Shown piece by piece: positions 27,443-36,210 of a stretch of 64,000 bases of DNA (position 1 is its first letter; each line of letters opens with the position of its first letter). Source of the stretch: Limisphaerales bacterium (GTDB lineage: Bacteria > Verrucomicrobiota > Verrucomicrobiia > Limisphaerales > UBA1096); contig SHAK01000007.1 of NCBI GenBank assembly GCA_004213515.1, forward strand, positions 1 through 64,000, written 5' to 3'. Under the pieces are notes generated by a model, which worked only from the letters and a program-made list of their open reading frames with translations, did no database searches and had not been told where the DNA came from. The position numbers and the translations under genes were made by a program.

Positions 27443-28660
27443 TTAACCAAGAAAAGAATTATGCACTTCATTTGTAGCACCCTCAGCCTGATCAAGGTCG
27501 ATGACTACTGAAATCTTAATCTCACTAGTAGAAATCATTTGAATATTAACGCCAGCATTAGCCAAAACTTCAAACATCTTTGCAGCTACACCTGAATGAC
27601 TACGCATCCCAACTCCTACAATGGAAAGCTTACCAATATTTTCATCAGTCAACACTTTACCAAAACTTACTTCCTTGTGCATAGTATCGATTACTCCTAG
27701 AGCCTTGGCTACATCTGGTTTATCGATTGTAAAAGAAAGATCAGTGGCGGGTGTTTCTGTACCATGGCTAATATTCTGCACGATCATGTCTACATTAATT
27801 GCAGAAGTAGCAAGCCGTTGAAAAATAAGCGAAGCGACACCAGGTTTGTCTGGAACCCCAACTAAGGTAATCTTAGCTTGGTTTTTATCAAGTGATACGC
27901 CGCGGATTACAACGTCTTCCATACTTTTAGTTTCTTCCTTCACAATTGTACCGGGATTATCATTTAGGCTAGAACGAACCTCGAAAACAACACCAAATTT
28001 CTTTGCAAACTCAACAGATCGAGACTGCATAACTTTTGCACCAAGACTAGCCAGCTCAAGCATTTCATCATATGAAATATCCTCAAGCTTCTTTGCTGAT
28101 TGAACTACTCTAGGGTCACAGGTATATACACCATCTACGTCAGTAAAAATCTGACACAAATCTGCTTCTAATGCTGCAGCCAAGGCAATTGCTGTTAAAT
28201 CAGATCCACCTCGGCCCAATGTGGTAATATGACCTTTACTGGTTTGCCCCTGAAATCCAGCCACTATAGTGACATTTCCTGAATTAAGTAATTCATGGAT
28301 TTTCTCTGGGGTTATATTGAGAATTTTAGCTTTAGAGTGAACTCCGTCTGTAACAATACCTGCTTGAGCACCAGTCAATGACGCAGCAGGAATATCCATT
28401 GACTGCAAAGCAATTGCCAATAAAGCAATCGTTGTCTGTTCGCCGGTTGAAAGTAACACATCCATCTCTCGCTCACTAGGAACCGGCATAAAGCTCTTGG
28501 CCATGCCAATTAGATTGTCTGTCACTCCTTTCATCGCGGAAACAACCACTACAACTTGATCTCCGCGACGGCGATATTCGGCTACACGGTTTGCAACGTT
28601 GCTGATACGATCGATATCAGCAACCGAAGATCCACCATATTTCTGAACAATCAATGCCAT
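27443..28660 (-). CDS. lysC: Aspartate kinase
   Basis: A 405-residue monofunctional aspartokinase: catalytic domain with KYGGSSVAD at residues 7-15 and GRGGSDLTA, and two C-terminal ACT domains (VSLDKNQAKITLVGVPDKPGV and LSIVGVGMRSHSGVAAKMF) that normally give lysine or threonine feedback. It phosphorylates aspartate in the first step toward lysine, diaminopimelate, threonine and methionine, upstream of DapL and DapF also encoded here. A hairpin with a T tract lies about 40 bases before the ATG. It is monocistronic as far as can be seen. Confidence 0.96.
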   Translation of the reverse strand: MALIVQKYGGSSVADIDRISNVANRVAEYRRRGDQVVVVVSAMKGVTDNLIGMAKSFMPVPSEREMDVLLSTGEQTTIALLAIALQSMDIPAASLTGAQAGIVTDGVHSKAKILNITPEKIHELLNSGNVTIVAGFQGQTSKGHITTLGRGGSDLTAIALAAALEADLCQIFTDVDGVYTCDPRVVQSAKKLEDISYDEMLELASLGAKVMQSRSVEFAKKFGVVFEVRSSLNDNPGTIVKEETKSMEDVVIRGVSLDKNQAKITLVGVPDKPGVASLIFQRLATSAINVDMIVQNISHGTETPATDLSFTIDKPDVAKALGVIDTMHKEVSFGKVLTDENIGKLSIVGVGMRSHSGVAAKMFEVLANAGVNIQMISTSEIKISVVIDLDQAEGATNEVHNSFLG

Positions 28661-28698
28661 TAAAAATTAGCTGAGTGCAAAATAAACTCTAAAATATT

Positions 28699-28735
28699 AA
28701 AAAAACACTCCAAGTCCGCTAAAGGACGGGTTGGA
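28699..28735 (-). terminator. Terminator-like hairpin in the lysC leader
   Basis: On the minus strand TCCAA-CCC-GTCC pairs with GGAC-TTGGA (9 bp, a three-base bulge, loop TTTAGC), followed by GTG and seven T. It lies 39 bases upstream of lysC, inside a 202-base gap, so it could end a short leader or small RNA and attenuate lysC. I see no lysine-riboswitch core. Confidence 0.55.
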
Positions 28736-28862
28736 TTACAATAAACAGAAGTCACTTGCAAGTACCAGCTGCATCTAAGATCGAGCAATTATTTTTAAAT
28801 AAAAAAACACTTGATATAAACAGCAAAGTTTTCAAAAGGTTTTTGCCTGTATCAAATCTACT

Positions 28863-30326
28863 TTGTATCTTCGTGCAGTGAAGTTTTTGTTATGTTTAAT
28901 CTTTTTTACCCTTAGCTTGGAAACATGCCTTGCTTCTAATAAGCCTAATATTGTTCTTATTATGTGCGATGATCTAGGATGGGGAGATGTTGGCTTCAAC
29001 GAATGGCCCGTACCTGATGGGCATGGAGGAATCCAGATTGAAAGTAACAAAATCATCAGGACCCCTTACTTAAACGCAATGGCAAAAGAAGGTCTTAAAT
29101 TCAACAGGTTCTATTCTGCATCACCTGTTTGTAGCCCAACGCGAGGAAGCTGCATCACAGGTCGACACCCATACCGCTATGGAATTCTTTATGCCAACAC
29201 TGGCCACATGAAAACTGAAGAATTAACACTCGCTGAATTACTAAAAACAAAGGGATATGCAACTGGACATTTCGGTAAATGGCACCTTGGTACGCTAACT
29301 AAAAAAGATAAAGATGCCAATAGAGGTGGTCCGAAAGCCAAAAAACATTTCTCACCGCCACAACTGAACGGTTTCGATATATGCTTTAGCACTGAATCTA
29401 AGGTCCCAACATGGGATCCCTTAATTAGACCGAAAGGCAATAGCTCTCGTACTTGGTGGGATCCTGTTCAAGAACGCAAAAATGAAGAAGCATACGGCAC
29501 AGCTTATTGGAATGAAAAAAGTGAAAAAGTCACTCAAAATACAAAAGGCGCTAATTCTCGAATAATCATGGATAGAGCGATTTCTTTTATTCAGAATGCC
29601 ACCGAGAAAAATCAACCTTTTTTCAGTATAATATGGTTTCATACCCCTCACCTTCCAGTAGTAGCTGGACCTAAATATACGAAAATATACAAAAATTATT
29701 CTAAATATGAACAACATTACTTCGGCTGTATTACTGCAATGGATGAACAAATTGGGAGACTTCGTTCAAAGCTAAGGGATCTAAATGTAGCAGAAAATAC
29801 CGTATTATTTTTCACAAGTGACAATGGACCTGAAGGTCAAAAAGGTAAGGCGCCAGGTAGCACAGGTTACCTAAATGGACGCAAACGCTCATTACTTGAA
29901 GGTGGAATTCGAGTACCTGGCCTAGTTGAGTGGCCAGCGAAAATTAAACCTGGCCGTAAAACTGACATTCCATGTGTCACTAGCGATTATTTGCCTACTA
30001 TTCTTGATATGCTCGAAATTAAACCCATCACCAATCGTCCAATTGACGGGATTAGCCTCCTTCCATTATTAAAAAATAAAATGACGAATCGCGGAAAAGC
30101 AATAGGTTTTGAGTCCAAAGGTCAAACAGCATGGATTGGCGATCGTTACAAACTTTACTCCAGCGTAAAAGCCAGGAGTGAACCTCAACTTTTTGACTTA
30201 AAAACAGATCCTTCTGAAAAGAAAAATTTAGCAAAAAGCAAACCAATATTGGTAAAACGATTAGCCAAAGAATTGGCTGCTTGGCGCAGTTCTTGCAAAT
30301 TAAGTGCAATGGGCAAAGATTACTGA
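28863..30326 (+). CDS. Secreted arylsulfatase-type sulfatase (S1)
   Basis: A 487-residue S1 sulfatase with an N-terminal signal (FLLCLIFFTLSL, ending CLAS). Metal ligands D36-D37 (MCDDLGWGD), modified Cys90 in C-S-P-T-R (90-94), GKWHLG, and FTSDNGPEG followed by an R/E/G-rich loop typical of arylsulfatase A-like enzymes. No ATG is available; TTG at 28863 or GTG at 28878 are the candidates, the latter leaving a shorter signal. It is followed two bases later by a lytic transglycosylase gene. Substrate unknown. Confidence 0.9.
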   Translation: MYLRAVKFLLCLIFFTLSLETCLASNKPNIVLIMCDDLGWGDVGFNEWPVPDGHGGIQIESNKIIRTPYLNAMAKEGLKFNRFYSASPVCSPTRGSCITGRHPYRYGILYANTGHMKTEELTLAELLKTKGYATGHFGKWHLGTLTKKDKDANRGGPKAKKHFSPPQLNGFDICFSTESKVPTWDPLIRPKGNSSRTWWDPVQERKNEEAYGTAYWNEKSEKVTQNTKGANSRIIMDRAISFIQNATEKNQPFFSIIWFHTPHLPVVAGPKYTKIYKNYSKYEQHYFGCITAMDEQIGRLRSKLRDLNVAENTVLFFTSDNGPEGQKGKAPGSTGYLNGRKRSLLEGGIRVPGLVEWPAKIKPGRKTDIPCVTSDYLPTILDMLEIKPITNRPIDGISLLPLLKNKMTNRGKAIGFESKGQTAWIGDRYKLYSSVKARSEPQLFDLKTDPSEKKNLAKSKPILVKRLAKELAAWRSSCKLSAMGKDY

Positions 30327-30328
30327 TA

Positions 30329-30883
30329 ATGCTAAAGCGATATTACAAGCATCGATGGTTAAAATTGCTTCTAATTTTAGCTATATTTGATGTTTGTATT
30401 TATCTTTGGTGGACTGGAAATCAAAAAGAACGCCAATTCGACAGCATCATCCAAAATGCAGAGAAAGAGTTCAAAGTAGAATTTGCTCTTATTAAAGCTG
30501 TTATTTGGCATGAAAGCCGATTTAACGAAAAAGCCATTGGTAAAGCAGGAGAAATTGGACTTATGCAATTGATGGAATTAGCCGCATTTGAGTGGGCAGA
30601 TAAAAAAAAAATAGAAAACTTTGAGCACATACATGTTTTTGACCCACGCACAAATATTCTTGCAGGTACATATTATTTAAAAACTCGAATGGCACGGTAT
30701 GCTCATACCGATGATCCCCTACCCTTCGCGTTAGCCGATTACAACGCCGGACGAGCAAACGTATTACGCTGGGCTAAAGACACAGCTCGTACTAATAGCG
30801 TAAATTTTATCAATAACATTGATTTTCCTGGAACTCGTAAATACATCGACCAAGTATCAAGTCGTATGAATCAATATCGCTGA
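30329..30883 (+). CDS. Membrane-anchored lytic transglycosylase, SLT fold
   Basis: A 184-residue protein from ATG 30329: N-terminal membrane anchor (LKLLLILAIFDVCIYLWW) and a goose-type lysozyme/SLT domain with catalytic Glu62 in HESRFNEKAIGKAGEIGLMQL, then FDPRTNILAGTYYL and LADYNAGRANV. It cleaves peptidoglycan glycan strands with 1,6-anhydro product formation. The start is two bases after the sulfatase stop, and dapF follows 54 bases later, so the cell-wall genes may share a transcript. An in-frame extension to 30281 would overlap the sulfatase and is unlikely. Confidence 0.9.
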   Translation: MLKRYYKHRWLKLLLILAIFDVCIYLWWTGNQKERQFDSIIQNAEKEFKVEFALIKAVIWHESRFNEKAIGKAGEIGLMQLMELAAFEWADKKKIENFEHIHVFDPRTNILAGTYYLKTRMARYAHTDDPLPFALADYNAGRANVLRWAKDTARTNSVNFINNIDFPGTRKYIDQVSSRMNQYR

Positions 30884-30937
30884 GGTTCAAATACATACAA
30901 GGTTTGCCAACTTTTCGATGTAGAGTAAAGTGGCCCC

Positions 30938-31741
30938 GTGCTTGTAGATTTCACAAAAATGAATGGGGCTGGGAACGATTTCGTATTAATTGATAATAGA
31001 AAAATCGGGCTTCAATTATCGCAAGAACAAATAAAATATATATGTGATCGACAACGTGGAATAGGAGCTGATGGTATTATGCTTTTACGAAACGCCGGCG
31101 GCGAAGCAGATCTAGGTTGGGATTTTTATAATCAGGACGGTAGTGAAGGCGAAATGTGCGGCAATGGTGCTCGATGCTTCGCAAGATTTGCCCAAAGCAA
31201 ATTAAAAAGTAGTGACACCATATCCTTCGAAACTCTTGCAGGAATCATACAAGCCAAGCTGCAAGGTGAAAATGCAATAATAAATCTAACTCCACCGGAG
31301 GACTTGCGTATAGACGATCATATTAGCACCTCACACGGGGAACTTGAAATCCATTCAGTAAATACGGGTGTACCTCATGCAGTTTTATTTGTTGAAGACG
31401 CTGACAAAGCCATGGTCTCAAAGTTGGGTAAGGAAATCCGACACCACGATCATTACTCTCCAGCCGGCACTAATGTAAATTTTGTCCAATTAACTGGTAA
31501 CAACTCAATCCATGTTCGCACATACGAACGCGGAGTAGGCGAAACGCTCGCTTGCGGAACTGGAGTTACAGCCTCCGGCCTTATTACAGCTAAACTTCAT
31601 GGATATGCTTCGCCTATCTCGGTTCGAGTTTTAGGAGGAGACTACTTATCAGTAGATTTCGAAACAGATGGAAATTCTTTCAAAAATATTAAATTAACCG
31701 GCCCAGCAGAATTCGTATTTACCGGTCAGATAGAAATTTAA
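30938..31741 (+). CDS. dapF: Diaminopimelate epimerase
   Basis: A 267-residue DapF that converts LL- to meso-diaminopimelate for peptidoglycan and lysine. The catalytic pair is Cys74 (EMCGNGARCFARF) and Cys206 (TLACGTGVTASG); the N-terminus FTKMNGAGNDF fits the family and supports the GTG start at 30938. It directly supplements DapL at 10776. It is the last gene before a strong bidirectional hairpin. Confidence 0.97.
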   Translation: MLVDFTKMNGAGNDFVLIDNRKIGLQLSQEQIKYICDRQRGIGADGIMLLRNAGGEADLGWDFYNQDGSEGEMCGNGARCFARFAQSKLKSSDTISFETLAGIIQAKLQGENAIINLTPPEDLRIDDHISTSHGELEIHSVNTGVPHAVLFVEDADKAMVSKLGKEIRHHDHYSPAGTNVNFVQLTGNNSIHVRTYERGVGETLACGTGVTASGLITAKLHGYASPISVRVLGGDYLSVDFETDGNSFKNIKLTGPAEFVFTGQIEI

Positions 31742-31768
31742 TATTCTTTTAGTAAACTCATAAAAGAA

Positions 31769-31802
31769 AATAGGCTTCCAAATGGAAGCCTATTAATTTT
31801 TT
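31769..31802 (+). terminator. Bidirectional intrinsic terminator between dapF and a convergent gene
   Basis: AATAGGCTTCC pairs perfectly with GGAAGCCTATT (11 bp, loop AAAT, 31769-31794), followed by AATTTTTT on the plus strand and preceded by AAAGAAAA, so a T-rich tail forms on the minus strand too. It ends dapF and the convergent secreted-protein gene. Confidence 0.9.
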
Positions 31803-31818
31803 ACTTTATAAAATAAAA

Positions 31819-32340
31819 CTATATTTTGCTCTTTGGCTTAACACGTTTCATTTCAAGGCTGTATTCTGAAAAATCAGCAACAGAGCCACTAGCATCAACA
31901 TTAAATATTTGAAGTTCTATATTATTTTTATCAATAAGTCGGAACCCTACACCCATTGTTTGAGAATTGCCTTCTCCATCTTTACTGGTGAGCTTCAAAA
32001 ATGGCATTTCGTCTTTAGGTCCCCATGAACCAGTGTTCTTTTTTCCGTCTTTATTATAACCCGTTTGTTCGACTTCACCTGACTCCGGATTAACTGCAAT
32101 CAAACTATATGATTCACTATTGTTACCCTTAAAGTGGGAAGCAATTACATGGCCCTCAATAACCCATTTGAAAGACAAAGAAACCTTGCTTCCATCAACA
32201 TCACCTTCCCATGATTGAATCAACCATTCAGCTTGGGCTTCTGCAATCATATCAGAAAGGGATGATTGCGCTTGAATTTGAGGAGCTAATACAAAGCCAA
32301 CAAACAAAGTTAAAATAGGTATTAATTTTTTAATATACAT
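31819..32340 (-). CDS. Small secreted protein, lipocalin-like strands
   Basis: A 173-residue protein with a clear signal peptide (about 1-24, ending IQAQ). The mature part alternates short beta strands (WLIQSWEGDVDGSKVSLSFKWVIEGHVIASHF, SYSLIAVNPESGEVEQTGYN), resembling DUF1579/lipocalin-like domains of exported proteins. No catalytic motif is visible. It has its own promoter region and a strong terminator. Function unknown. Confidence 0.75.
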   Translation of the reverse strand: MYIKKLIPILTLFVGFVLAPQIQAQSSLSDMIAEAQAEWLIQSWEGDVDGSKVSLSFKWVIEGHVIASHFKGNNSESYSLIAVNPESGEVEQTGYNKDGKKNTGSWGPKDEMPFLKLTSKDGEGNSQTMGVGFRLIDKNNIELQIFNVDASGSVADFSEYSLEMKRVKPKSKI

Positions 32341-32474
32341 TTTTTATAAGGTTACGAGGAATTTTATCCTGAAACAAATCCTGTGCTTTCATTGCATTGC
32401 AAACAAGGCAAAAAATGGCATGAAATTGTTTCCATATAGTTTTCTTTAAACCTGCTAATCAAAAAGCAAGTTGC

Positions 32475-33974
32475 TTAACGGCTTCGGCCATTTGAACGAA
32501 TTAACTCTAATTTATGGATAAGGCGATCCACCAACTGCGGTTTAAATTTGGCTAAATTTTTTCTTTCCTCAATATCTAAATTTAAATCAAACAACATGTA
32601 GGGTTTTTGAAATGGTTTACCACGAGGCGATTGGCGCCCTCCTGAACCATTGCCAGCAATCAGTTTCCATTTTCCACTTCTTAATGCAAACATACCACTG
32701 GCACTATGATTGATTACAGGTTCTCTAGGAATTTCCCATTCTTTACCTTTGAAGAGTGGAAGCCAACTAAAGCTATCTTCTGCCATATTTTCCGAAAGTT
32801 TGCTTCCAACGATCTCACTACATGTGGCAAACAAATCAACATGAGCCGTTGTTTTGGTGCAAATAGAACCCGGCTTTATTACTTCAGGCCAACGAGCAAA
32901 AAAAGGCACTCGATGCCCAGCCTCCCAAATATCTGCTTTAGTCCCTCTAAGGACCCCATTAGCAGAATGATTCTCTTTATTGTATCGCTGAATTTTGGGA
33001 TCATTAATATGATCTTCGTTGTCATTTTTATCGTTACGATACATAAAAGATCCGTTGTCGCTCGTAAAAATTAAGAGTGTGTTTTTTTCTATACCTGCAG
33101 TCTTGATAGAATGCATGACTTGGCCAACAGTCCAGTCAACCTGCATTACAAAATCTCCGTATAAACCAAGTTTTGATTTCCCAATAAAGCGAGGATGAGG
33201 CTGAACTGGCTTATGAGGAGCCGTCAAAGGGAAATAAAGAAAAAACGGCTGGTCATTTATTGCACCTTCTCGAATAACCCGATTTGCTTCCGATGTAAGA
33301 TCGTCGAGACAATCATTTATTTTTAATCCAGGCTGACGTGGGCCACTGCGTAAAAAACCAGGAAACCCAGCGGATTGCTGCTGAACGACTGGAAGTTCAG
33401 TTATATTACCGTCTCTTATATAAATATATGGAGGAAAATCCAGTGAAGCGGGGATAATATATGAAAAATCAAAACCATGCTGATTTGGGCCATTGTTAAT
33501 TGTTTTTTCATAATTGATTTTTCCCTCGGGAGTTTTTTGAAAATCTAATCCCAAATGCCATTTCCCGACAATACTCGTATAGTAACCGTTCGAACGCAAC
33601 ATACTTGCTACAGTCTCACGCCCCTTCTCTAATAATGGGGAACTATAACCATTCAAAACACCTTTTTTAAGTTTTGATCGCCAAGAGTAGCGCCCTGTAA
33701 GTGTTGCATATCTTGTAGGTGTACAAACAGAAGATGGTGAATGCGCATCGATAAAAGTCATTCCTTGACTAGCCAAGAGATTTAAATTTGGAGTAGGCAC
33801 CTTTGAACTAGTGTTAATTGACTGTACGTCCCCATAACCCATGTCATCAGCAAGAATAAAAATAATATTAGGATTAGAAGGCCAAGCTCCTTGGCAAAAG
33901 GAAGTTAGTAAAAAAACACTAATCCATTTTGTTTTGATGAATGAATTTAAATATTTAAATAATAAATACCTCAT
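32475..33974 (-). CDS. Secreted sulfatase (S1)
   Basis: A 499-residue S1 sulfatase: signal peptide (about 14-30), metal ligands D43-D44 (ILADDMGYGD), modified Cys84 in C-T-P-T-R (84-88), GKWHLG and FTSDNGSF. The DDMGYGD...VPTPNLNLLASQGMTF pattern places it with arylsulfatase-like enzymes acting on sulfated glycans. It is transcribed away from the sigma-54-controlled gene at 34235; the 260-base gap between them holds the dyads and sigma-54 promoter. A weak 5-bp hairpin with a T run overlaps its stop codon. Confidence 0.9.
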   Translation of the reverse strand: MRYLLFKYLNSFIKTKWISVFLLTSFCQGAWPSNPNIIFILADDMGYGDVQSINTSSKVPTPNLNLLASQGMTFIDAHSPSSVCTPTRYATLTGRYSWRSKLKKGVLNGYSSPLLEKGRETVASMLRSNGYYTSIVGKWHLGLDFQKTPEGKINYEKTINNGPNQHGFDFSYIIPASLDFPPYIYIRDGNITELPVVQQQSAGFPGFLRSGPRQPGLKINDCLDDLTSEANRVIREGAINDQPFFLYFPLTAPHKPVQPHPRFIGKSKLGLYGDFVMQVDWTVGQVMHSIKTAGIEKNTLLIFTSDNGSFMYRNDKNDNEDHINDPKIQRYNKENHSANGVLRGTKADIWEAGHRVPFFARWPEVIKPGSICTKTTAHVDLFATCSEIVGSKLSENMAEDSFSWLPLFKGKEWEIPREPVINHSASGMFALRSGKWKLIAGNGSGGRQSPRGKPFQKPYMLFDLNLDIEERKNLAKFKPQLVDRLIHKLELIRSNGRSR

Positions 33975-34022
33975 AGAAACAAAAACTCTAAGAATTTAAT
34001 GAGCTTTGGCCAAGCTGACGTA

Positions 34023-34072
34023 TTTGGTAATAATTACCATATTGAAAATATTTTTTGGGAAATTTTACCCAA
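34023..34072 (+). promoter_or_regulatory. Tandem enhancer-like dyads upstream of a sigma-54 promoter
   Basis: Two 19-base dyads match each other at 13 of 19 positions: 34023-34041 (perfect inner palindrome TGGTAAT-A-ATTACCA) and 34054-34072 (TTGGG...CCCAA). They start 31 bases apart, close to three helical turns. Their centres lie about 126 and 95 bases upstream of the -24 element, where enhancer-binding proteins usually bind. Confidence 0.6.
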
Positions 34073-34156
34073 TGAAGCACAAAAGCATGATGAAATTTGA
34101 AGCTAAATCTCATATAACTCATTTATAATCAATAACTTATAATTTATTCATTGTTA

Positions 34157-34172
34157 TGGCACAAAACTTGCA
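34157..34172 (+). promoter_or_regulatory. Sigma-54 (-24/-12) promoter
   Basis: TGGCAC-N5-TTGCA with exactly ten bases between GG and GC, matching the RpoN consensus except for one flanking base. Transcription would start near 34183, about 50 bases ahead of the ATG at 34235. Confidence 0.75.
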
Positions 34173-34234
34173 ATAGGTTTATTTTGAAAAGTGCGATTAA
34201 TGTCGCAAAATTTTAAAACAAATTCAAAATCCAC

Positions 34235-34798
34235 ATGAAAATTAAATCACTATTGATAGTAAGCGCTTTAGCTGCTGCTTTTGTAGCACCTGAATACGCA
34301 ATGGCTAAGCCAAAACCTAAGCCAGAAAAGCCGGATTTATCTAAAAACAAGGAAGACGCCAAGGAAGGTAAAGAACGACCAGAAATCGATCGGGAAAAAA
34401 TCAAAGAACGTCTAAAGGCTGCTTTTGATAAGCGTAAAAAGAATCACAAGGATGCCAAAAGAAAGGGCCAAAAAGTTCTTCAAAAAGGAAGAGCATTCGG
34501 AAAATTGGTTCGCGACGATGAAAAGGTAAAAGAACTCAGAGATTCTTTCAACGCGGCTGCCAAAGAACATCACAGTCAGGTTAAAGATCTCCACAAACAA
34601 CTCAAGGATGCTTCCGACGAAGATAAAGAAGGGTTGCGAGAGCAAATGAAGAACCTTCGTAAAGACTGGTTCGAAAATATGAAAGGCAATAGAGAAGAAG
34701 TTCGTGAGCGCATTAAGGATATTCGCGAGGAATTCAAAAATAAGCGTGACGAAGTTATCGATGCTAATAAAGAAGAAGGCGCCGAAGCTGGCGAATAA
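34235..34798 (+). CDS. Highly charged, helical secreted protein
   Basis: A 187-residue protein with a signal peptide (about 1-24, ending AMA), then an almost uninterrupted Lys/Arg/Glu/Asp-rich sequence with almost no Cys or aromatic residues. Runs such as REKIKERLKAAFDKRKKNHK and heptad-like spacing indicate long helices or coiled coil. I recognise no family; CpxP/Spy-like periplasmic chaperones are helical and charged, but the LTxxQ motif is absent. It sits behind a sigma-54 promoter with tandem dyads and is closed by a strong terminator, so it is a single, tightly regulated and perhaps abundant product. Confidence 0.75.
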   Translation: MKIKSLLIVSALAAAFVAPEYAMAKPKPKPEKPDLSKNKEDAKEGKERPEIDREKIKERLKAAFDKRKKNHKDAKRKGQKVLQKGRAFGKLVRDDEKVKELRDSFNAAAKEHHSQVKDLHKQLKDASDEDKEGLREQMKNLRKDWFENMKGNREEVRERIKDIREEFKNKRDEVIDANKEEGAEAGE

Positions 34799-34820
34799 TT
34801 TACATTAATTTTTTTCCACT

Positions 34821-34850
34821 AAGGGCAGCGTTATACGCTGCCCTTTTTTT
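34821..34850 (+). terminator. Intrinsic terminator of the charged secreted protein gene
   Basis: AAGGGCAGCG pairs perfectly with CGCTGCCCTT (10 bp, loop TTATA, 34821-34845) and runs into a T7 tract, 24 bases after the stop codon. Confidence 0.92.
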
Positions 34851-34889
34851 GTTTTAAATATTTTCAGAATGGGAAAAAATGCTTCTAAT

Positions 34890-36107
34890 TTAGAGGATTT
34901 GATGGCTAAACATACCATCGCGTAACTTAGGTTCGAACCAAGTACTCTTGGGGGGCATTATTCCTCCTCCATCTGCAATACTCATCAAGTCTTTAATACT
35001 CGTTGGGAATAATGAAAATGCACATGAAAATTCTTCACTATCAACTTGTTTCTCTAACTCCATAACACCTCTAATACCACCTACAAAAGCAATTCGCTTA
35101 CTAACGCGTGGATCTTCAATGCCAAAAATCGGAGCTAAGATGTGATCTTGTAAGATACTTACATCAAGCTGCTTAATCGGATCGCTAGAATCAATTATGC
35201 TTGATTTCGGTCTCAACGTTTTCCATTGACCATTAATATATAAACAAATTTCATGTTTGTTTAATGGCTCAGAACGACCGTTCAATTTGATTTCAAATAC
35301 TTTGCCAAGAGAGTTATGGACTTCTTCTATACTTAAGCCATTTAAGTCTCGAACAACTCGGTTATAAGGAAGAATCTGCATTTGGTCATGAGGAAAAATA
35401 ACAGTTAAAAATGATCCGCTGTTTCCCGATCCAGACCGGCTTTGATTTACTCGCGAAGCGGCAGCACTACGATGATGTCCATCTGCAATATAAAGATTTT
35501 GAATACCACTAAATTTTTCCTCAATAAATGTAGTATCCTCACTGGAGGTGACTGTCCAAGATGTATGCTGCACTCCGTCAGTTGCAGTAAAATCAACGTT
35601 CGGATTACCTTCAGTAACACGATTAAAAAGATTATCTAATTCCTTATCAGCCGAATAAGTTAAAAAAACCGGGCCAGTCTGAGCGTCCAAAGCTTCGAGA
35701 TGAGAAACTCGATCGTTCTCTTTATCCGGCCTGGTGAATTCATGTTTTCGAATCGTATTGTCATCATATTCAGCACAACTGGCTACAGCAACAAGACCAA
35801 GCTGAGTATGGCTACCCATTATTTGCCGGTAGAGATAATAGTTTGCTTGCTCATCTCTTTTGAGAGCTCTTTCAGAAATTAGATGATCTAAATTTTGTCG
35901 TGCTTTGGAATATACAAGGGGGTCAGTGATATTGATGCCTAGAGGCAAATCGATTTCAGGGCGACTAACATGCAAAAAACTCAACGGCCGGCCTTCAGCC
36001 ATTTGTCTAGCTTCATTTGTAGACATCACATCGTACGGTAGTTCACAAATTTCAGAAGCCCGAATGGAATCGGGCACGAGAGCAGTAAAAGGCTTAACTG
36101 TTGCCAC
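34890..36107 (-). CDS. DUF1015-family protein
   Basis: A 405-residue cytoplasmic protein of the DUF1015 family: KPFTALVP at the N-terminus, LPYDVMSTNEARQMAEG, SFLHVSRPEIDLP, RHEFTRPDKENDR-like core, and the conserved IADGHHRSAAA motif. The family's function is not established; members often lie near serine biosynthesis genes, which I do not see here. Start is GTG at 36107, immediately after a hairpin and T tract that follow the ABC permease gene. Confidence 0.85.
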   Translation of the reverse strand: MATVKPFTALVPDSIRASEICELPYDVMSTNEARQMAEGRPLSFLHVSRPEIDLPLGINITDPLVYSKARQNLDHLISERALKRDEQANYYLYRQIMGSHTQLGLVAVASCAEYDDNTIRKHEFTRPDKENDRVSHLEALDAQTGPVFLTYSADKELDNLFNRVTEGNPNVDFTATDGVQHTSWTVTSSEDTTFIEEKFSGIQNLYIADGHHRSAAASRVNQSRSGSGNSGSFLTVIFPHDQMQILPYNRVVRDLNGLSIEEVHNSLGKVFEIKLNGRSEPLNKHEICLYINGQWKTLRPKSSIIDSSDPIKQLDVSILQDHILAPIFGIEDPRVSKRIAFVGGIRGVMELEKQVDSEEFSCAFSLFPTSIKDLMSIADGGGIMPPKSTWFEPKLRDGMFSHQIL

Positions 36108-36110
36108 TCC

Positions 36111-36136
36111 AAAAAATTAATACACCAATTAGTGTA
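36111..36136 (-). terminator. Weak terminator-like hairpin before DUF1015
   Basis: On the minus strand TACAC pairs with GTGTA (5 bp, loop TAATTG), followed by TTAATTTTTT. It could end the ABC permease transcript, but the T run ends only a few bases before the GTG start of DUF1015. Confidence 0.35.
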
Positions 36137-36210
36137 GGGCGATTTAAAACTAAGCACATATATGTAAATACCGTCTACTGAAGTTAAAAAGCTTACTAAA
36201 AATAAGAATA

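Noticed and set aside
28745..28783. Leader peptide of 12 codons ahead of lysC
   Set aside because: It contains no Lys, Thr or repeated Met codons that would suggest ribosome-mediated attenuation, and no alternative hairpin is evident.
32462..32476. Small hairpin with T run at the end of the third sulfatase gene
   Set aside because: The stem is only five base pairs and overlaps the stop codon, so I do not list it as a terminator.
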